The notes: generated from the sequence alone by a model not told the origin. Positions 17,916 to 30,410 are shown, counted from the stretch's first letter. The stretch is 42,741 bases of DNA from an uncultured Bacteroidales bacterium (GCA_947074145.1 CAMTOJ010000007.1:1-42741), one strand, 5' to 3'. Numbers and translations: made by a program.

Positions 17916-20255
17916 ATGAACAAATATATTATACCTGATGAATGGTTGATCATAGAGGACAACTATTCAGAAAATAATAATCTTGCATCAGAAAGTATAT
18001 TTAGCCTTGGTAACGGTTATATGGGACAAAGAGCCAATTTCGAAGAAGCTTATTCCGGAAAAACGTTACAGGGAACATATGTTGGTGGAGTGTATTACAC
18101 AGATAAAACAAGAGTGGGTTGGTGGAAAAACGGATATCCTGAATATTTTGCCAAAGTACTTAATGCTCCATATTGGAACGGTATTGATATAACTGTAAAT
18201 AACGAACAGCTTGACATTGCAAAATGGAAAATTCACAGCTTTAAACGAGTTTTGAATATGAAATCAGGTATTTTGCATCGTGAATTTGTTGCCGAAAATT
18301 CTAATGGTGATATCATTGAGGTACATGCCGAAAGATTTATCAGCATGAAAAGAAAAGAGATTGCTGCTATAAAATATTCACTAAAAATATTAAAAGGCGA
18401 TTGTGATCTGTCTATTTTGAATTACATAGATGGTAATGTAAGAAATCAGGACTCTAACTATGATGAAGAGTTTTGGAACATACATCAAAGCAAATGCACC
18501 GAAAGAAGATCATATATGCTTGCTGAAACCAAGAAAACTGGTTTCAATGTTGCAATATCAACAGGTTATGATCTGCTTATAGATAATGGAAAATTTAATC
18601 ATATTTTCTCCGAGAAAATATCTACTCCCCTATTTGTGGGAAATAAAGTTTCATTCTCTATTGAAGAGGGATGCTCTATCGAATTTATTAAATACGTAGC
18701 ATTGACAAATTCATTGAATATCACAAGTGATTATGAAGAAAAAACATTTTCACATCTTGACAATGCTATGAAAGCCGGATATTCTCAACTCAAAAAAGAG
18801 CATATTGCAGAATGGAAAGAGATATGGAAGGAGGCAGACATCAAGATAGAAGGAGATGTTGAGGCTCAACAAGGTATCCGTTTCAATATTTTTCAACTTA
18901 AACAAACCTATACAGGTGAGGATTCAAGACTTAACATAGGACCAAAAGGTTTTACAGGTGAAAAATACGGAGGTAGTACATATTGGGATACTGAAGCTTA
19001 TTGCTTGCCTTTTTATATGGTAACTTCTTCTCACCAAATAGCAAGAAATTTACTTGTCTACAGATACAATCATCTTGACAGGGCTATAGAAAATGCTGAG
19101 AAATTAGGATTTAAAAATGGTGCAGCTCTTTATCCTATGGTGACTATGAACGGTGAAGAGTGTCATAACGAATGGGAAATTACATTTGAAGAGATACACA
19201 GAAACGGTGCTATTGCATACGGTATTTATAAATATATAAAATACACTGGTGATGCAAAATATCTAAATGAATATGGTCTGGAGGTATTGATAGGCATTTC
19301 AAGATTCTGGGCTCAACGAGTTAACAAGAATGAATTTAAGGACAACTATATGATTCTTGGTGTAACCGGGCCAAATGAATATGAAAATAATGTAAACAAT
19401 AACTGGTACACAAATAAGATTGCTTCATGGTGTATGAAATATACATTAGAAGCTATTGAAAAGGTAGCAAAATCAGATTCTCAGAGATTAAATGAGATCT
19501 ATATAAAGACAAAATTTGATCAAGACAAAGAAACATCTAAATGGAAAGATATCATCAGTAAAATCTATCTTCCGGAAGATAAAGAGATGGGAATATTCCT
19601 TCAACAAGACGGATATCTTGACAAAAAACAAACTCTTGCTGAGCATCTGGATCCTAAAGTCAGACCTATCAATCAACATTGGTCTTGGGACAGAATATTA
19701 AGAAGCTGTTTTATTAAACAAGCCGATGTCCTACAGGGAATATATTTCTTTGAAGATGAATATGATAATGCTACAATTGAAAGGAACTTCGATTTTTATG
19801 AAGCACGTACCGTACATGAATCTTCTCTTTCTGCTTGTATTCACTCTATTCTTGCTTCTAAAATCAAGAACACAGACAAAGCCTACGATCTTTATATGAG
19901 AACTTCGAGACTCGATCTTGATGATTATAACAAAGAAGTACATGAAGGTCTGCATATAACATCAATGGCAGGAACATGGCTTTCGGTGATTGAAGGTTTT
20001 GGTGGTTTAAGAATCAAAAATGATATGCTTTCATTCAATCCTGTTATTCCGGCACAGTGGAGAGGTTTCTCTTTCAATGTAAACTTCAGAGGTAATATAC
20101 TTGAAGTAAATATTGGTCATATAGATATAATCATTAACAATAAACAAGGTGATAGAATAAACATATTGATTAATGATAAGGAATTTCCTGTAGAAAAGGA
20201 TGCTAAATTGCATACTTCCTATTTGGCACACTCTCTTGATCGGGAAAATGCATAA
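17916..20255 (+). CDS. GH65 maltose phosphorylase
   Basis: Cytoplasmic (no signal peptide). Splits maltose with phosphate into glucose and beta-glucose-1-phosphate. Length is 779 aa, usual for the family. The N-terminal beta-sandwich (SIFSLGNGYMGQRANFEE) is followed by an (alpha/alpha)6 barrel. The general acid is Glu488 in GVTGPNEYENNVNNNWYTN, matching Glu487 of the Lactobacillus brevis maltose phosphorylase. KYGGSTYWDTEAYCLPFY and the late HESSLSACIHSILA segment are also typical. Linkage to pgmB and an MFS carrier fits maltose; kojibiose or trehalose phosphorylases of the same family are possible but less likely in a locus with GH13 and GH97 enzymes. Confidence 0.92.
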   Translation: MNKYIIPDEWLIIEDNYSENNNLASESIFSLGNGYMGQRANFEEAYSGKTLQGTYVGGVYYTDKTRVGWWKNGYPEYFAKVLNAPYWNGIDITVNNEQLDIAKWKIHSFKRVLNMKSGILHREFVAENSNGDIIEVHAERFISMKRKEIAAIKYSLKILKGDCDLSILNYIDGNVRNQDSNYDEEFWNIHQSKCTERRSYMLAETKKTGFNVAISTGYDLLIDNGKFNHIFSEKISTPLFVGNKVSFSIEEGCSIEFIKYVALTNSLNITSDYEEKTFSHLDNAMKAGYSQLKKEHIAEWKEIWKEADIKIEGDVEAQQGIRFNIFQLKQTYTGEDSRLNIGPKGFTGEKYGGSTYWDTEAYCLPFYMVTSSHQIARNLLVYRYNHLDRAIENAEKLGFKNGAALYPMVTMNGEECHNEWEITFEEIHRNGAIAYGIYKYIKYTGDAKYLNEYGLEVLIGISRFWAQRVNKNEFKDNYMILGVTGPNEYENNVNNNWYTNKIASWCMKYTLEAIEKVAKSDSQRLNEIYIKTKFDQDKETSKWKDIISKIYLPEDKEMGIFLQQDGYLDKKQTLAEHLDPKVRPINQHWSWDRILRSCFIKQADVLQGIYFFEDEYDNATIERNFDFYEARTVHESSLSACIHSILASKIKNTDKAYDLYMRTSRLDLDDYNKEVHEGLHITSMAGTWLSVIEGFGGLRIKNDMLSFNPVIPAQWRGFSFNVNFRGNILEVNIGHIDIIINNKQGDRINILINDKEFPVEKDAKLHTSYLAHSLDRENA

Positions 20256-20306
20256 TAACTTTCATTGATTTAGTTTTATTTCTTAACAATGCTATAATTT
20301 AAAATC

Positions 20307-22274
20307 ATGATATATATACCAAAAAACATTTTTATAAAATCTGTTCTACCAGCGACAATTCTATTTTCTTTTATTAATGTCGATAATATCTCTGCTGCAA
20401 CAAGCAAAAAAGAAATATCTTTTTTGACAAACGAATATTTCGACAATGCCAAAAGAAACGATATTAATAATAAATTTATATCATCGACTTTATCTGTCAA
20501 TAAGATAACTAAAATAGAACCCGGTAACTGGTGGGTTGGAATGAAAGATAAAAATCTTCAGATTTGTATATATGGTAAGGATATAGCATTGTTAAATCCC
20601 AATATTGATTATCCCGGCGTAAGAATAACCAAGGTTGAAAAAGTACAAAATCTTAATTATATTTTTCTTTATATCGAAATTGACAAAGATGCCAAACCCG
20701 GATATATGCAAATTGATTTTAAGAAAGATAATAAATCAATTATAAAATATAATTATCCTCTTTTGGAAAGAGATTCAAATCCTGAAGATAAAAAAGGTTT
20801 TAGTTCCTCTGATGCTATGTATCTTCTTATGCCGGATAGATTTGCCAACGGAGATCCCTCCAACGACTCCCACCCTACTATGTTGGAAAAAGTAAATCGA
20901 GATGATTTAAATGGTCGACATGGAGGTGATATAAAAGGTATTATCAATAATCTGGACTATATTTCCGATTTAGGTTTTACTGCTCTTTGGAGCACTCCTA
21001 TGATGGAAGATAATCTGCCGACTTACTCATATCATACTTATGCTATTAGCGATTATTACAATATCGATCCAAGATACGGTACTAATAATGACTATAAAGA
21101 ATTATCATCAAAGGCTAAAGAAAAAGGTATCAAATTGATAATGGACGTTGTAACCAACCATTGTTCTACAGAACACTATATGGTTAAAGATCAACCTACT
21201 CAGGATTGGGTACATGATAAGGAGAGATGTAATTTCAGAATCTGGACAATACAGGACCCATATGCATCCGAAAATGATAGAAATTTGAATTCTTGTGGTT
21301 GGTTTGATGTGACTATGGCCGATTTGAATCAAAGAAATAATCTTTTAATGGATTATTTAACTCAAAACTCAATTTGGTGGATCGAGTTTGCCAATCTCTC
21401 CGGATTAAGAATAGATACTTATCCTTACAACTATCCTGATGCAATGACAACATTTAATCAGAGAGTTATGAAAGAGTATCCAAATCTTAATATTGTTGGA
21501 GAGGTATGGATGCATGAACCCTTAGAAATCGCTTATTGGCAAAAAGATGCTTATAACAAAGATGGTTTCAACTCCGAACTTCCCTCTGTTATGGATTTTC
21601 CTCTAAGCGATGCATTAAATGTTTTTACAAAAGAGGAACAAGGTTGGGAATCGGGGATTATGCATGTATATAAGAATTTTACGCGAGATTATTTATATAC
21701 CAATCCTAATAACCTTCTTCTTTTTGCTGATAATCATGACACTGAAAGACTTTGGAAAACAATAGATAACAATATCGATGATTATAAATTGATTTTCACC
21801 ATTCTTTCAACCGTAAGAGGGATTCCTCAGATATACTACGGTACTGAAATCATGATGAGCGGAATAAAAGAGTTAGGAGACGGAGATATACGTAAAGACT
21901 TTCCCGGAGGATGGCCGGGTGACGAAAGAAACTGCTTTATTGAATCCGGACGCACAAAAGATGAAAATGAGGTTTTCAATTTCACACGTAAACTTCTGAA
22001 TTGGAGAAAAAATACTCCTGTAATTCATAATGGAGATACTAAACATTACCTTCCACAAGACAATGTTTATGTATTTTTCCGATATAATGACACAAACAAA
22101 GTAATGGTTATAGTCAATAACAATACGAAAGAGATATCTCTTGATCTTTCAAGATTTGAAACTATGATCGGTAAAAATATAAGTGGTAAAGAGATCATTA
22201 AAGATAAAGAGATTAACCTCAGTAATAATCTTGAAATCAGTGGTAAATCATCTATGATAATAGAATTAAAATAG
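20307..22274 (+). CDS. Periplasmic GH13 neopullulanase/cyclomaltodextrinase (SusA-like)
   Basis: Cuts linear or cyclic maltodextrins in the periplasm. Length is 655 aa. Signal peptide residues about 1-30 end DNISA. An N-terminal cyclomaltodextrinase-type Ig-like domain spans about 55-155 (KIEPGNWWVGMKDKNLQICIYG). The GH13 barrel contains DVVTNH (motif I), Asp370 in GLRIDTYPY (nucleophile), Glu399 in VGEVWMHE (acid/base) and Asp478 in FADNHDTER, all intact. A C-terminal beta domain (VYVFFRYNDTNKVMVIVNN) follows. It lacks a lipobox, unlike the GH13 in the susC operon, so the two amylases are likely in different compartments. The downstream GH97 gene begins 69 bp later. Confidence 0.9.
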   Translation: MIYIPKNIFIKSVLPATILFSFINVDNISAATSKKEISFLTNEYFDNAKRNDINNKFISSTLSVNKITKIEPGNWWVGMKDKNLQICIYGKDIALLNPNIDYPGVRITKVEKVQNLNYIFLYIEIDKDAKPGYMQIDFKKDNKSIIKYNYPLLERDSNPEDKKGFSSSDAMYLLMPDRFANGDPSNDSHPTMLEKVNRDDLNGRHGGDIKGIINNLDYISDLGFTALWSTPMMEDNLPTYSYHTYAISDYYNIDPRYGTNNDYKELSSKAKEKGIKLIMDVVTNHCSTEHYMVKDQPTQDWVHDKERCNFRIWTIQDPYASENDRNLNSCGWFDVTMADLNQRNNLLMDYLTQNSIWWIEFANLSGLRIDTYPYNYPDAMTTFNQRVMKEYPNLNIVGEVWMHEPLEIAYWQKDAYNKDGFNSELPSVMDFPLSDALNVFTKEEQGWESGIMHVYKNFTRDYLYTNPNNLLLFADNHDTERLWKTIDNNIDDYKLIFTILSTVRGIPQIYYGTEIMMSGIKELGDGDIRKDFPGGWPGDERNCFIESGRTKDENEVFNFTRKLLNWRKNTPVIHNGDTKHYLPQDNVYVFFRYNDTNKVMVIVNNNTKEISLDLSRFETMIGKNISGKEIIKDKEINLSNNLEISGKSSMIIELK

Positions 22275-22295
22275 TTTTAATAATCAAAATCATAG

Positions 22296-24446
<2,151 letters not shown>

Positions 24447-24530
24447 AAGTTAATAAATCAGCAAGCTAATTTTCAAAGGAATATTTTTTGTTAGACTATC
24501 AAATAAATATCAGCAATTTATTTGATGATT

Positions 24531-24575
24531 TTCCAAAGTAGATCTGAATAGATTTACTTTGGGAATTTTTTATTT
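24531..24575 (+). terminator. Terminator of the MFS-to-GH97 operon
   Basis: Near-perfect stem of about 14 bp (24531-24545 with 24551-24565; CCAAAGTA / TACTTTGG) followed by TTTTTTATTT. Confidence 0.85.
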
Positions 24576-24632
24576 ATAGAAATATCTTTTAGTTGGTTAC
24601 CTTTTCTTTAAACCTTACTTTTTTTTAATCAA

Positions 24633-24698
24633 CACCTTGCAAGGTTTTAAAGAATACTTTGCTAAGTTTTTATTGGCACTTTGCAAGGTGTCATTAAA
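24633..24698. repeat. Tandem array of three 22-bp units with TTGCAAGG core
   Basis: Units start at 24633, 24655 and 24677; core TTG at 24637, 24659 and 24681, again exactly 22 bp apart. Cores are CACCTTGCAAGG, TACTTTGCTAAG and CACTTTGCAAGG, each followed by a T/A-rich half. Same unit, phase and orientation as the array at 4356-4443. Confidence 0.85.
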
Positions 24699-24760
24699 AC
24701 AATCTATATTTCTACTCTTTTCAGTCTAATAACCAAGATAAACATTGAATAATAAAGACA

Positions 24761-24784
24761 TAAAAAAACCCGCGCAGGCGGGTT
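24761..24784 (-). terminator. Terminator of M23-MerR unit
   Basis: On the minus strand AACCCGC (24778-24784) pairs with GCGGGTT (24767-24773) around a 4-nt loop, followed by a run of T (24762-24768). Confidence 0.88.
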
Positions 24785-24805
24785 ACTATTTTTTGTAAGA
24801 AGAAA

Positions 24806-25144
24806 TTATCCTTTATTCTCAGTTTCCATCTCTTTCATTATACCTTGGATCTCGAGCTTTATACCTTTTAATTTCTCGATTATCTCAAAATTCTTAATCA
24901 CAAGGCTTTTATTCTCCTTCAGTTTCCTTCTTGCACCAGGTATCGTCATCCCTTTTTCCTTAAGCAGATGATAAATAAGACTGATATTATCAATATCTTT
25001 TTTGGTATAAAATCGTGTTCCTTTGGCATTTTTTCTTGGCGAAATAATGTCAAATTCTTTCTCCCAGAACCTTAGATTCGATTCATTGATATTAAATTGC
25101 TTTGCAACTTCACCAATTGAATAATAAAGTTTTTCTCTTTCCAT
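24806..25144 (-). CDS. Small MerR-family transcriptional regulator
   Basis: 112 aa. The winged helix-turn-helix is YYSIGEVAKQFNINESNLRFWEKEFDIISPRKNAKGTRFYTKKDID, followed by a second MerR-type segment (IYHLLKEKGMTIPGARRKL) and a short coiled-coil-like tail. There is no C-terminal sensor domain and no metal-binding cysteine cluster, so the inducer is unknown. It lies 63 bp after the M23 peptidase gene on the same strand, probably one transcript. MerR-M23-alaS is an arrangement I associate with Bacteroidales chromosomes (recollection, not checked). Confidence 0.88.
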   Translation of the reverse strand: MEREKLYYSIGEVAKQFNINESNLRFWEKEFDIISPRKNAKGTRFYTKKDIDNISLIYHLLKEKGMTIPGARRKLKENKSLVIKNFEIIEKLKGIKLEIQGIMKEMETENKG

Positions 25145-25207
25145 GCCGGTTTAATTTTTTATCGCCCCTAAAATACCTATTTTTTTACAAAAATAACATT
25201 CTTTTCT

Positions 25208-26176
25208 TTAGTCAAACATTAGTCCGTTATTATCTGCTATTTGGGTCATAGCTTCATATTCATCAGGCGTAAGATCAAGAAAATAGTAATGCATAGGATT
25301 CATGACTTTTCCGTTAAGATGTACCTCATAATGTAGATGTGGCCCGGTAGACTTTCCTGTGTTACCTACAAGACCAATCTCCGTACCTCGAGTCACCTTC
25401 ATCCCTTTTTTTACTTTGAATTTACTAAGATGAGCATAACGAGTTGTATATCCGTGACCATGATCAACATATATTATATTGCCATACCCCTGTTCATATC
25501 CTGCCTTTGTTACAATTCCATCGCCTGTAACATAAACAGGAGTACCCTTAGGCGCAGAGAAATCCATGCCTTGATGAAAGCGTCTGGTCTGATACACCGG
25601 ATCAACCCTCCAGCCAAATCCGGAAGCTGTTCTTTTCAGATCTTTATTTGAAACAGGTTGTATTGCGGGGATCTTTTTAAGTTTATCTTCATGAGTACGA
25701 CATAATTGAGATATTTCTTCCAGCGAATTTGACTGAATATATAATTGTCGTCTCAGATAATCCATCTTCTTATTAGTTGTGATAGCTAAATCGGCATCTT
25801 GCAAATTCATCATATCTTCATATTTTGCAAGCCCCAAAGATGCTTTTCTTGTCTGTTGAGATATAGGATCACCTTGTAAAATTACTCTATAAAGGTTGTC
25901 ATCACGCTGACGTATATCGTTAAGTACAACGAGAGCTTCATCTAAACGTTTGCTTACGATATCATATTTTATCATAAGAAGTTCTCGTTCCTGTGATATC
26001 TGACGCACCTTAGGAGACTTAAAATAATGCATATATATTGCAAATAAACCTATACCAATTAATATCCCACTCAAAAATCTTTTTATTATAATAAGAGTTC
26101 TTTTGTATCCGTTAATTATTACCGGTTCATATGTATCTGTATCAGAATTATAAATATAATATCGTTTCTTACTCAT
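25208..26176 (-). CDS. Membrane-anchored M23-family peptidoglycan endopeptidase
   Basis: 322 aa. A cytoplasmic N-terminus (1-30) and one membrane helix (about 34-50, FLSGILIGIGLFAIYMHYF) are followed by a coiled-coil-like stretch (about 60-165). The LytM/M23 domain has zinc ligands His201 and Asp205 (FHQGMDF), His249 in RYAHLS, and His280/His282 in GPHLHYEV. All are present, so it should be an active cell-wall peptidase rather than a degenerate EnvC-like activator. Its promoter is recognisable (26198-26228). It is divergent from alaS and upstream of the MerR gene. Confidence 0.92.
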   Translation of the reverse strand: MSKKRYYIYNSDTDTYEPVIINGYKRTLIIIKRFLSGILIGIGLFAIYMHYFKSPKVRQISQERELLMIKYDIVSKRLDEALVVLNDIRQRDDNLYRVILQGDPISQQTRKASLGLAKYEDMMNLQDADLAITTNKKMDYLRRQLYIQSNSLEEISQLCRTHEDKLKKIPAIQPVSNKDLKRTASGFGWRVDPVYQTRRFHQGMDFSAPKGTPVYVTGDGIVTKAGYEQGYGNIIYVDHGHGYTTRYAHLSKFKVKKGMKVTRGTEIGLVGNTGKSTGPHLHYEVHLNGKVMNPMHYYFLDLTPDEYEAMTQIADNNGLMFD

Positions 26177-26197
26177 TTTTTAGCTATTCACTATCTA

Positions 26198-26228
26198 CAA
26201 AAATAATATTTTGAATTATTTTTGCAAA
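26198..26228 (-). promoter_or_regulatory. Promoter of the M23-MerR unit
   Basis: On the minus strand TTTG (26225-26228) and TATTTTTG (26198-26205) with 19 nt between match the -33/-7 consensus. Transcription would start near 26192, about 16 nt before the ATG. Confidence 0.6.
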
Positions 26229-26360
26229 CTGTTTTATCGTTACTAATTAAGTATGAGTGTTTTTTACTTTATAAAAAAGTAAGATTTTATCAAAAGTCAT
26301 TTCTTAAGATGATAAATACCGGAATAGATTAATAAATAAACAATAAAATAATAACCAACT

Positions 26361-28976
26361 ATGCTTACAGCAAAAGAGATCAGAGAATCTTTCAAACAAT
26401 TCTTTGAGTCGAAACAACATCACATCGTTCCTTCTGCTCCGATGGTGATCAAAGACGACCCGACACTAATGTTCACCAATGCAGGTATGAATCAATTTAA
26501 AGACGTAATCTTAGGGAATGCCCCTATTAAATACGCCCGTGTCGCGGATTCTCAAAAATGTCTTCGCGTAAGCGGTAAACATAATGACCTTGAAGAAGTA
26601 GGTCTTGATACTTACCATCATACTATGTTTGAAATGCTTGGTAACTGGTCATTCGGCGATTATTTCAAACAAGAAGCTATTGATTGGGCTTGGGAATATC
26701 TTGTTGATGTTCTTAAACTTGATCCAGATCGTCTTTACGCTACTGTATTCGAAGGTTATGCTCCTGAAAATTTGGAGAGAGACAACGAAGCTGCTAAAAT
26801 ATGGGAGAAACATCTTCCTGAAAGTCATATTATCAATGGTAACAGAAAAGATAATTTCTGGGAAATGGGTGATACGGGTCCTTGCGGTCCTTGTTCTGAG
26901 GTTCATATTGACCTTCGTTCAAATGAAGAAAGAGCAAAAATTGACGGACGTACTCTTGTAAACGAAAGCAATCCTCAGGTTATTGAGATTTGGAATCTTG
27001 TATTCATGCAGTACAACCGTAAAGCTGACGGATCTCTTGAAGGTCTTCCTGCTAAAGTTATCGATACCGGTATGGGCTTCGAGCGTCTTTGTATGGCTAT
27101 TCAAGGGAAAATCTCAAACTATGATACTGATGTATTCCAGCCAATTATCAAGGTTCTTTCAGATATGGCAGGTATTAAATATGGCGAAAGCGAGCAGACC
27201 GACATCGCTATGCGCGTTATTGCCGATCACATAAGAACAATTGCATTCTCTATCACCGACGGACAGCTTCCTTCAAATGCAAAAGCTGGTTATGTGATTC
27301 GTCGTATTCTTCGTCGTGCAGTACGTTACGGATATACTTATCTTAATCAGAAACATGCGTTCATGTATAAATTGATCCCTGTACTTATCGAGTCTATGGG
27401 TGACGCTTATCCTGAACTAATTGCTCAGAAAGAGCTTATCATGAAGGTGATTAAAGAGGAGGAAGATTCTTTCCTTCGCACTTTGGAAACAGGTATAAAA
27501 ATGCTTGACAAGGTGATGGATGAAACAAAAGCTGCAGGTAAGGATGTTGTTGACGGAAAAGTGGCTTTCGTGCTTTATGATACTTACGGTTTCCCTCTTG
27601 ACCTTACTGAGCTGATCCTTAGAGAAAACAATCTTACTGTAGATAAATATGAGTTCGACAAAAATATGCAGGCTCAGAAAGAGCGTGCGCGTAATGCTGC
27701 GGCTATTGAGACAGGCGACTGGATCAGCGTAAGAGAGGGTGAACCTCAATTCGTAGGTTACGATCATATTGAATGTGAATCTGAAATTCTTCGTTATCGT
27801 CAGATTAAACAAAAGAATCAGACTATGTATCAAATCGTACTTGACAAGACTCCTTTCTATGCTGAGAGTGGTGGTCAGGTTGGTGATACAGGAACTCTTT
27901 CAAATGCAGAAGAGACTATTCAGATCATAAATACTAAGAAAGAGAATAATCTGAGCGTACATATCACAACAAAACTTCCGGCTGACGTAACAGCAACATT
28001 TAAAGCTGAGATAAATAAAGAAAACCGTATGGCTACAGCTTGTAATCATACAGCTACTCACCTATTACATTTGGCTTTAAGAAGTGTGCTTGGCTCTCAT
28101 GTTGAACAGAAAGGTTCGCTTGTTTCTCCGGATTCACTACGTTTCGACTTTTCTCACTTCCAAAAAGTGACAGATGAAGAACTTCGTCAGGCTGAAATCC
28201 TTGCAAATCGTATGGTAAGAGAAAATATTCTTCTTGAAGAGGATCGCGCAATGCCTATTTCAAAAGCCAAAGAACTTGGTGCTATGGCTCTTTTCGGAGA
28301 GAAATACGGTGATGAAGTGCGTGTTATCAAATACGGAAATTCAGTAGAACTATGTGGTGGTACTCATGTTCTTGCAACAGGAAGTATCGGTATTATCAAA
28401 ATAGTTTCTGAAAGTTCAGTTGCAGCAGGTGTAAGACGTATTGAGGCAGTTACTGCAGAAAAAGCAGAAACTCTTATTAATCTGCAACAAGATATGATAA
28501 AAGAGATTAGAGGATTGTTTAATAATGTTCCTAATCTTGCCGCTTCTATCAAGAAAATGATTGAAGAAGATGCAGATCTTAAGAAACAAATCGATGAATT
28601 TGCAAAGGAAAAACAGGGTCAGGTAAAAGATACTCTTCTTAAAAATGCAGAGATTATCAACGGTATTACCGTTATAAAATTTGTTGGAGATATGCCGGCT
28701 GATGCTATCAAAAATATTGCTTTCCAGATTAGAGGTCAGGTATCCGAAAAATTATTCTTCGTTGCGGGGACTCAAGAAGCAGGAAAACCTCTTCTTACAG
28801 TAGCTCTAAGCGACGATATGGTGGCTAACGGATACAATGCTTCACAGCTTGTAAGAGAAGGTGCTAAATTAATTCAAGGCGGCGGCGGCGGTCAACCTCA
28901 TTTCGCACAAGCGGGAGGAAAGAATGCTGAAGGTCTTAATGCTGCTGTTGCAAAAATAGTTGAAGCAATCAATTAA
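26361..28976 (+). CDS. alaS: Alanyl-tRNA synthetase
   Basis: Charges tRNA-Ala in the cytoplasm. Length is 871 aa, full size. The class II aminoacylation core is at the N-terminus ([44 protein letters not shown]-like [13 protein letters not shown]). The editing domain carries the zinc motif His563-x3-His567 (HTATH) and Cys665/His669 (CGGTH). The C-Ala domain ends with the glycine-rich [14 protein letters not shown]. Codon choice is visibly richer in C/G-ending codons (CGT, CTT, GGT) than in its neighbours, as expected for a highly expressed housekeeping gene. Own terminator downstream. Confidence 0.98.
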   Translation: MLTAKEIRESFKQFFESKQHHIVPSAPMVIKDDPTLMFTNAGMNQFKDVILGNAPIKYARVADSQKCLRVSGKHNDLEEVGLDTYHHTMFEMLGNWSFGDYFKQEAIDWAWEYLVDVLKLDPDRLYATVFEGYAPENLERDNEAAKIWEKHLPESHIINGNRKDNFWEMGDTGPCGPCSEVHIDLRSNEERAKIDGRTLVNESNPQVIEIWNLVFMQYNRKADGSLEGLPAKVIDTGMGFERLCMAIQGKISNYDTDVFQPIIKVLSDMAGIKYGESEQTDIAMRVIADHIRTIAFSITDGQLPSNAKAGYVIRRILRRAVRYGYTYLNQKHAFMYKLIPVLIESMGDAYPELIAQKELIMKVIKEEEDSFLRTLETGIKMLDKVMDETKAAGKDVVDGKVAFVLYDTYGFPLDLTELILRENNLTVDKYEFDKNMQAQKERARNAAAIETGDWISVREGEPQFVGYDHIECESEILRYRQIKQKNQTMYQIVLDKTPFYAESGGQVGDTGTLSNAEETIQIINTKKENNLSVHITTKLPADVTATFKAEINKENRMATACNHTATHLLHLALRSVLGSHVEQKGSLVSPDSLRFDFSHFQKVTDEELRQAEILANRMVRENILLEEDRAMPISKAKELGAMALFGEKYGDEVRVIKYGNSVELCGGTHVLATGSIGIIKIVSESSVAAGVRRIEAVTAEKAETLINLQQDMIKEIRGLFNNVPNLAASIKKMIEEDADLKKQIDEFAKEKQGQVKDTLLKNAEIINGITVIKFVGDMPADAIKNIAFQIRGQVSEKLFFVAGTQEAGKPLLTVALSDDMVANGYNASQLVREGAKLIQGGGGGQPHFAQAGGKNAEGLNAAVAKIVEAIN

Positions 28977-29392
28977 TTCTCTCATTTGTATTCTTGACTA
29001 AAAAGATAATTAATATCAAGAGCGTTACAGTTTCATTTGTAACGCTCTTTTTTTTAAAATTTCATTCTCAATTTTTAGCAATAAATTGTTACCATCAACT
29101 TTTAAAAGCTCTTTTTTTATTCTTGTAAAAAATTATTTTGATATCAAATATGATTGTATTTTAAAAATAAGCATCAATTATTTAAAGTTTTAATGACTAA
29201 AATATTATAATTTTACGTCATAAATAACCAAAGCAGGTTATATGAATTATTACACTATTATATTTTATTTCTCAGAATCGCGTTATTGATAGTATTTCAT
29301 TAATCTATAATGATAATTAGATGAATATTAAAGAGAAAATAGAAAGACATTAAACAATAAAGAAACATTAAACCAATTTAAAATCTAAAAGA
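28977..29392. other. Intergenic region, alaS to rhaD
   Basis: After the alaS terminator (29018-29055) about 340 bp of AT-rich sequence precedes rhaD. I found no gene, no clear TAnnTTTG promoter and no operator-like palindrome, although a promoter for rhaD must lie here. Confidence 0.5.
29018..29055 (+). terminator. Terminator of alaS
   Basis: AAGAGCGTTACA (29018-29029) pairs with TGTAACGCTCTT (29038-29049) and is followed by a run of eight T. Confidence 0.92.
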
Positions 29393-30202
29393 ATGAAAAC
29401 AATCTTAGAGGAAAGATTAGAACTTAAAAGAGAGATAGAAAAAGTCGCAGAAGTAGCAGGATATCTTTGGACAAAAGGGTGGGCAGAACGTAATGGTGGT
29501 AATATTACAATTAATATTACCGATTTAGCCGATTCAGGCATGAAATCGATGGCCGCTATTTCAGATATAATAAAGCTTGATGTGGAACTTCCGAATCTTA
29601 AGGGAGCATTCTTCTATTGTAAAGGGACAAACAAAAGGATGAGAGATCTTGCTCGTTTTCCTATGGACAACGGTTCTGTTATCAGAATATGTGATGATTG
29701 TAAAAGTTATGAAATAATTGCCGATAATCCGGTAAAACCAACTTCTGAAATTACAGCTCATCTTTCTGTTCACAATCATATGGTAGGAAAAGGATCAAAT
29801 TATAAAGCAGTATTGCATACACACCCTATCGAACTTGTTGCAATGTCACACAATCCTGAATTTTTGAAAAAAGATGTACTTACTAAATTACTTTGGTCAA
29901 TGATTCCTGAAACAAAAGCTTTTTGTCCTCGCGGATTAGGAATTATTCCTTATAAAATTCCGGGATCGGTTGAGTTGGCAGAATCATCTCTTAAAGAGCT
30001 TGATGATTATGATGTAGTGATGTGGGAAAAACATGGAGTTCTCGCTGTAGGAGATGATATCCTTGAGGCTTTCGATCAGGTGGATGTACTAACGAAATCT
30101 GCTCAGATTTATATAGCAGCAAAAAATATGGGATTTACTCCTGATGGAATGTCGGATGAAGCAATGAAAGAGATGTCTGTCGTTTTCAATCTTCCTAAAT
30201 AA
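29393..30202 (+). CDS. rhaD: Rhamnulose-1-phosphate aldolase
   Basis: Class II, Zn-dependent aldolase that splits L-rhamnulose-1-phosphate into dihydroxyacetone phosphate and L-lactaldehyde. Length is 269 aa (E. coli RhaD: 274). Catalytic Glu119 lies in PTSEITAHLS; zinc ligands are His142 and His144 (LHTHP) and His214 (WEKHG), each offset by one or two from E. coli Glu117, His141, His143 and His212. GWAERNGGNITI at the N-terminus is typical. It stands alone here: no rhaA, rhaB, rhaT or regulator is in the window, so the rest of the pathway must be elsewhere. Fuculose-1-phosphate aldolase is the main alternative but is shorter. Confidence 0.92.
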   Translation: MKTILEERLELKREIEKVAEVAGYLWTKGWAERNGGNITINITDLADSGMKSMAAISDIIKLDVELPNLKGAFFYCKGTNKRMRDLARFPMDNGSVIRICDDCKSYEIIADNPVKPTSEITAHLSVHNHMVGKGSNYKAVLHTHPIELVAMSHNPEFLKKDVLTKLLWSMIPETKAFCPRGLGIIPYKIPGSVELAESSLKELDDYDVVMWEKHGVLAVGDDILEAFDQVDVLTKSAQIYIAAKNMGFTPDGMSDEAMKEMSVVFNLPK

Positions 30203-30250
30203 AAACAATATATAATCTGATTACAAAAACAGTCAGATAATAACATAGAT

Positions 30251-30292
30251 AAAAAAGCAACGCAGAGATTTAAATTTCTGCGTTGCTTTTTT
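30251..30292. terminator. Bidirectional terminator between rhaD and DUF4954 gene
   Basis: Perfect 16-bp inverted repeat, AAAAAAGCAACGCAGA (30251-30266) and TCTGCGTTGCTTTTTT (30277-30292), with T tracts on both strands; it serves both convergent genes. Confidence 0.92.
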
Positions 30293-30410
30293 ATACCCTT
30301 AAAGGATTAGAATTTCATTTCTTATAAAATACAATATATTAACTGTTTCTTATATGTGTACGGAAATGAATATCGTTTTAGAATATTACTTAAATGAATT
30401 ACTTAGTGAA

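Larger units (their letters stand above)
24447..24805. other. Convergent intergenic region, GH97 / MerR
   Basis: No gene. It holds a hairpin with a perfect 11-bp stem (24498-24508 with 24516-24526), the GH97 terminator, the three-unit 22-bp repeat array, and the MerR gene terminator. The array therefore lies in a zone closed by terminators on both sides. Confidence 0.75.

Noticed and set aside
27417..27833. 138-aa open frame antisense within alaS
   Set aside because: Shadow of the highly conserved alaS frame; no promoter, no domain.
28977..29392. Small RNA or riboswitch in the long gap before rhaD
   Set aside because: Beyond the alaS terminator no stable conserved-looking fold, promoter or second terminator was seen.
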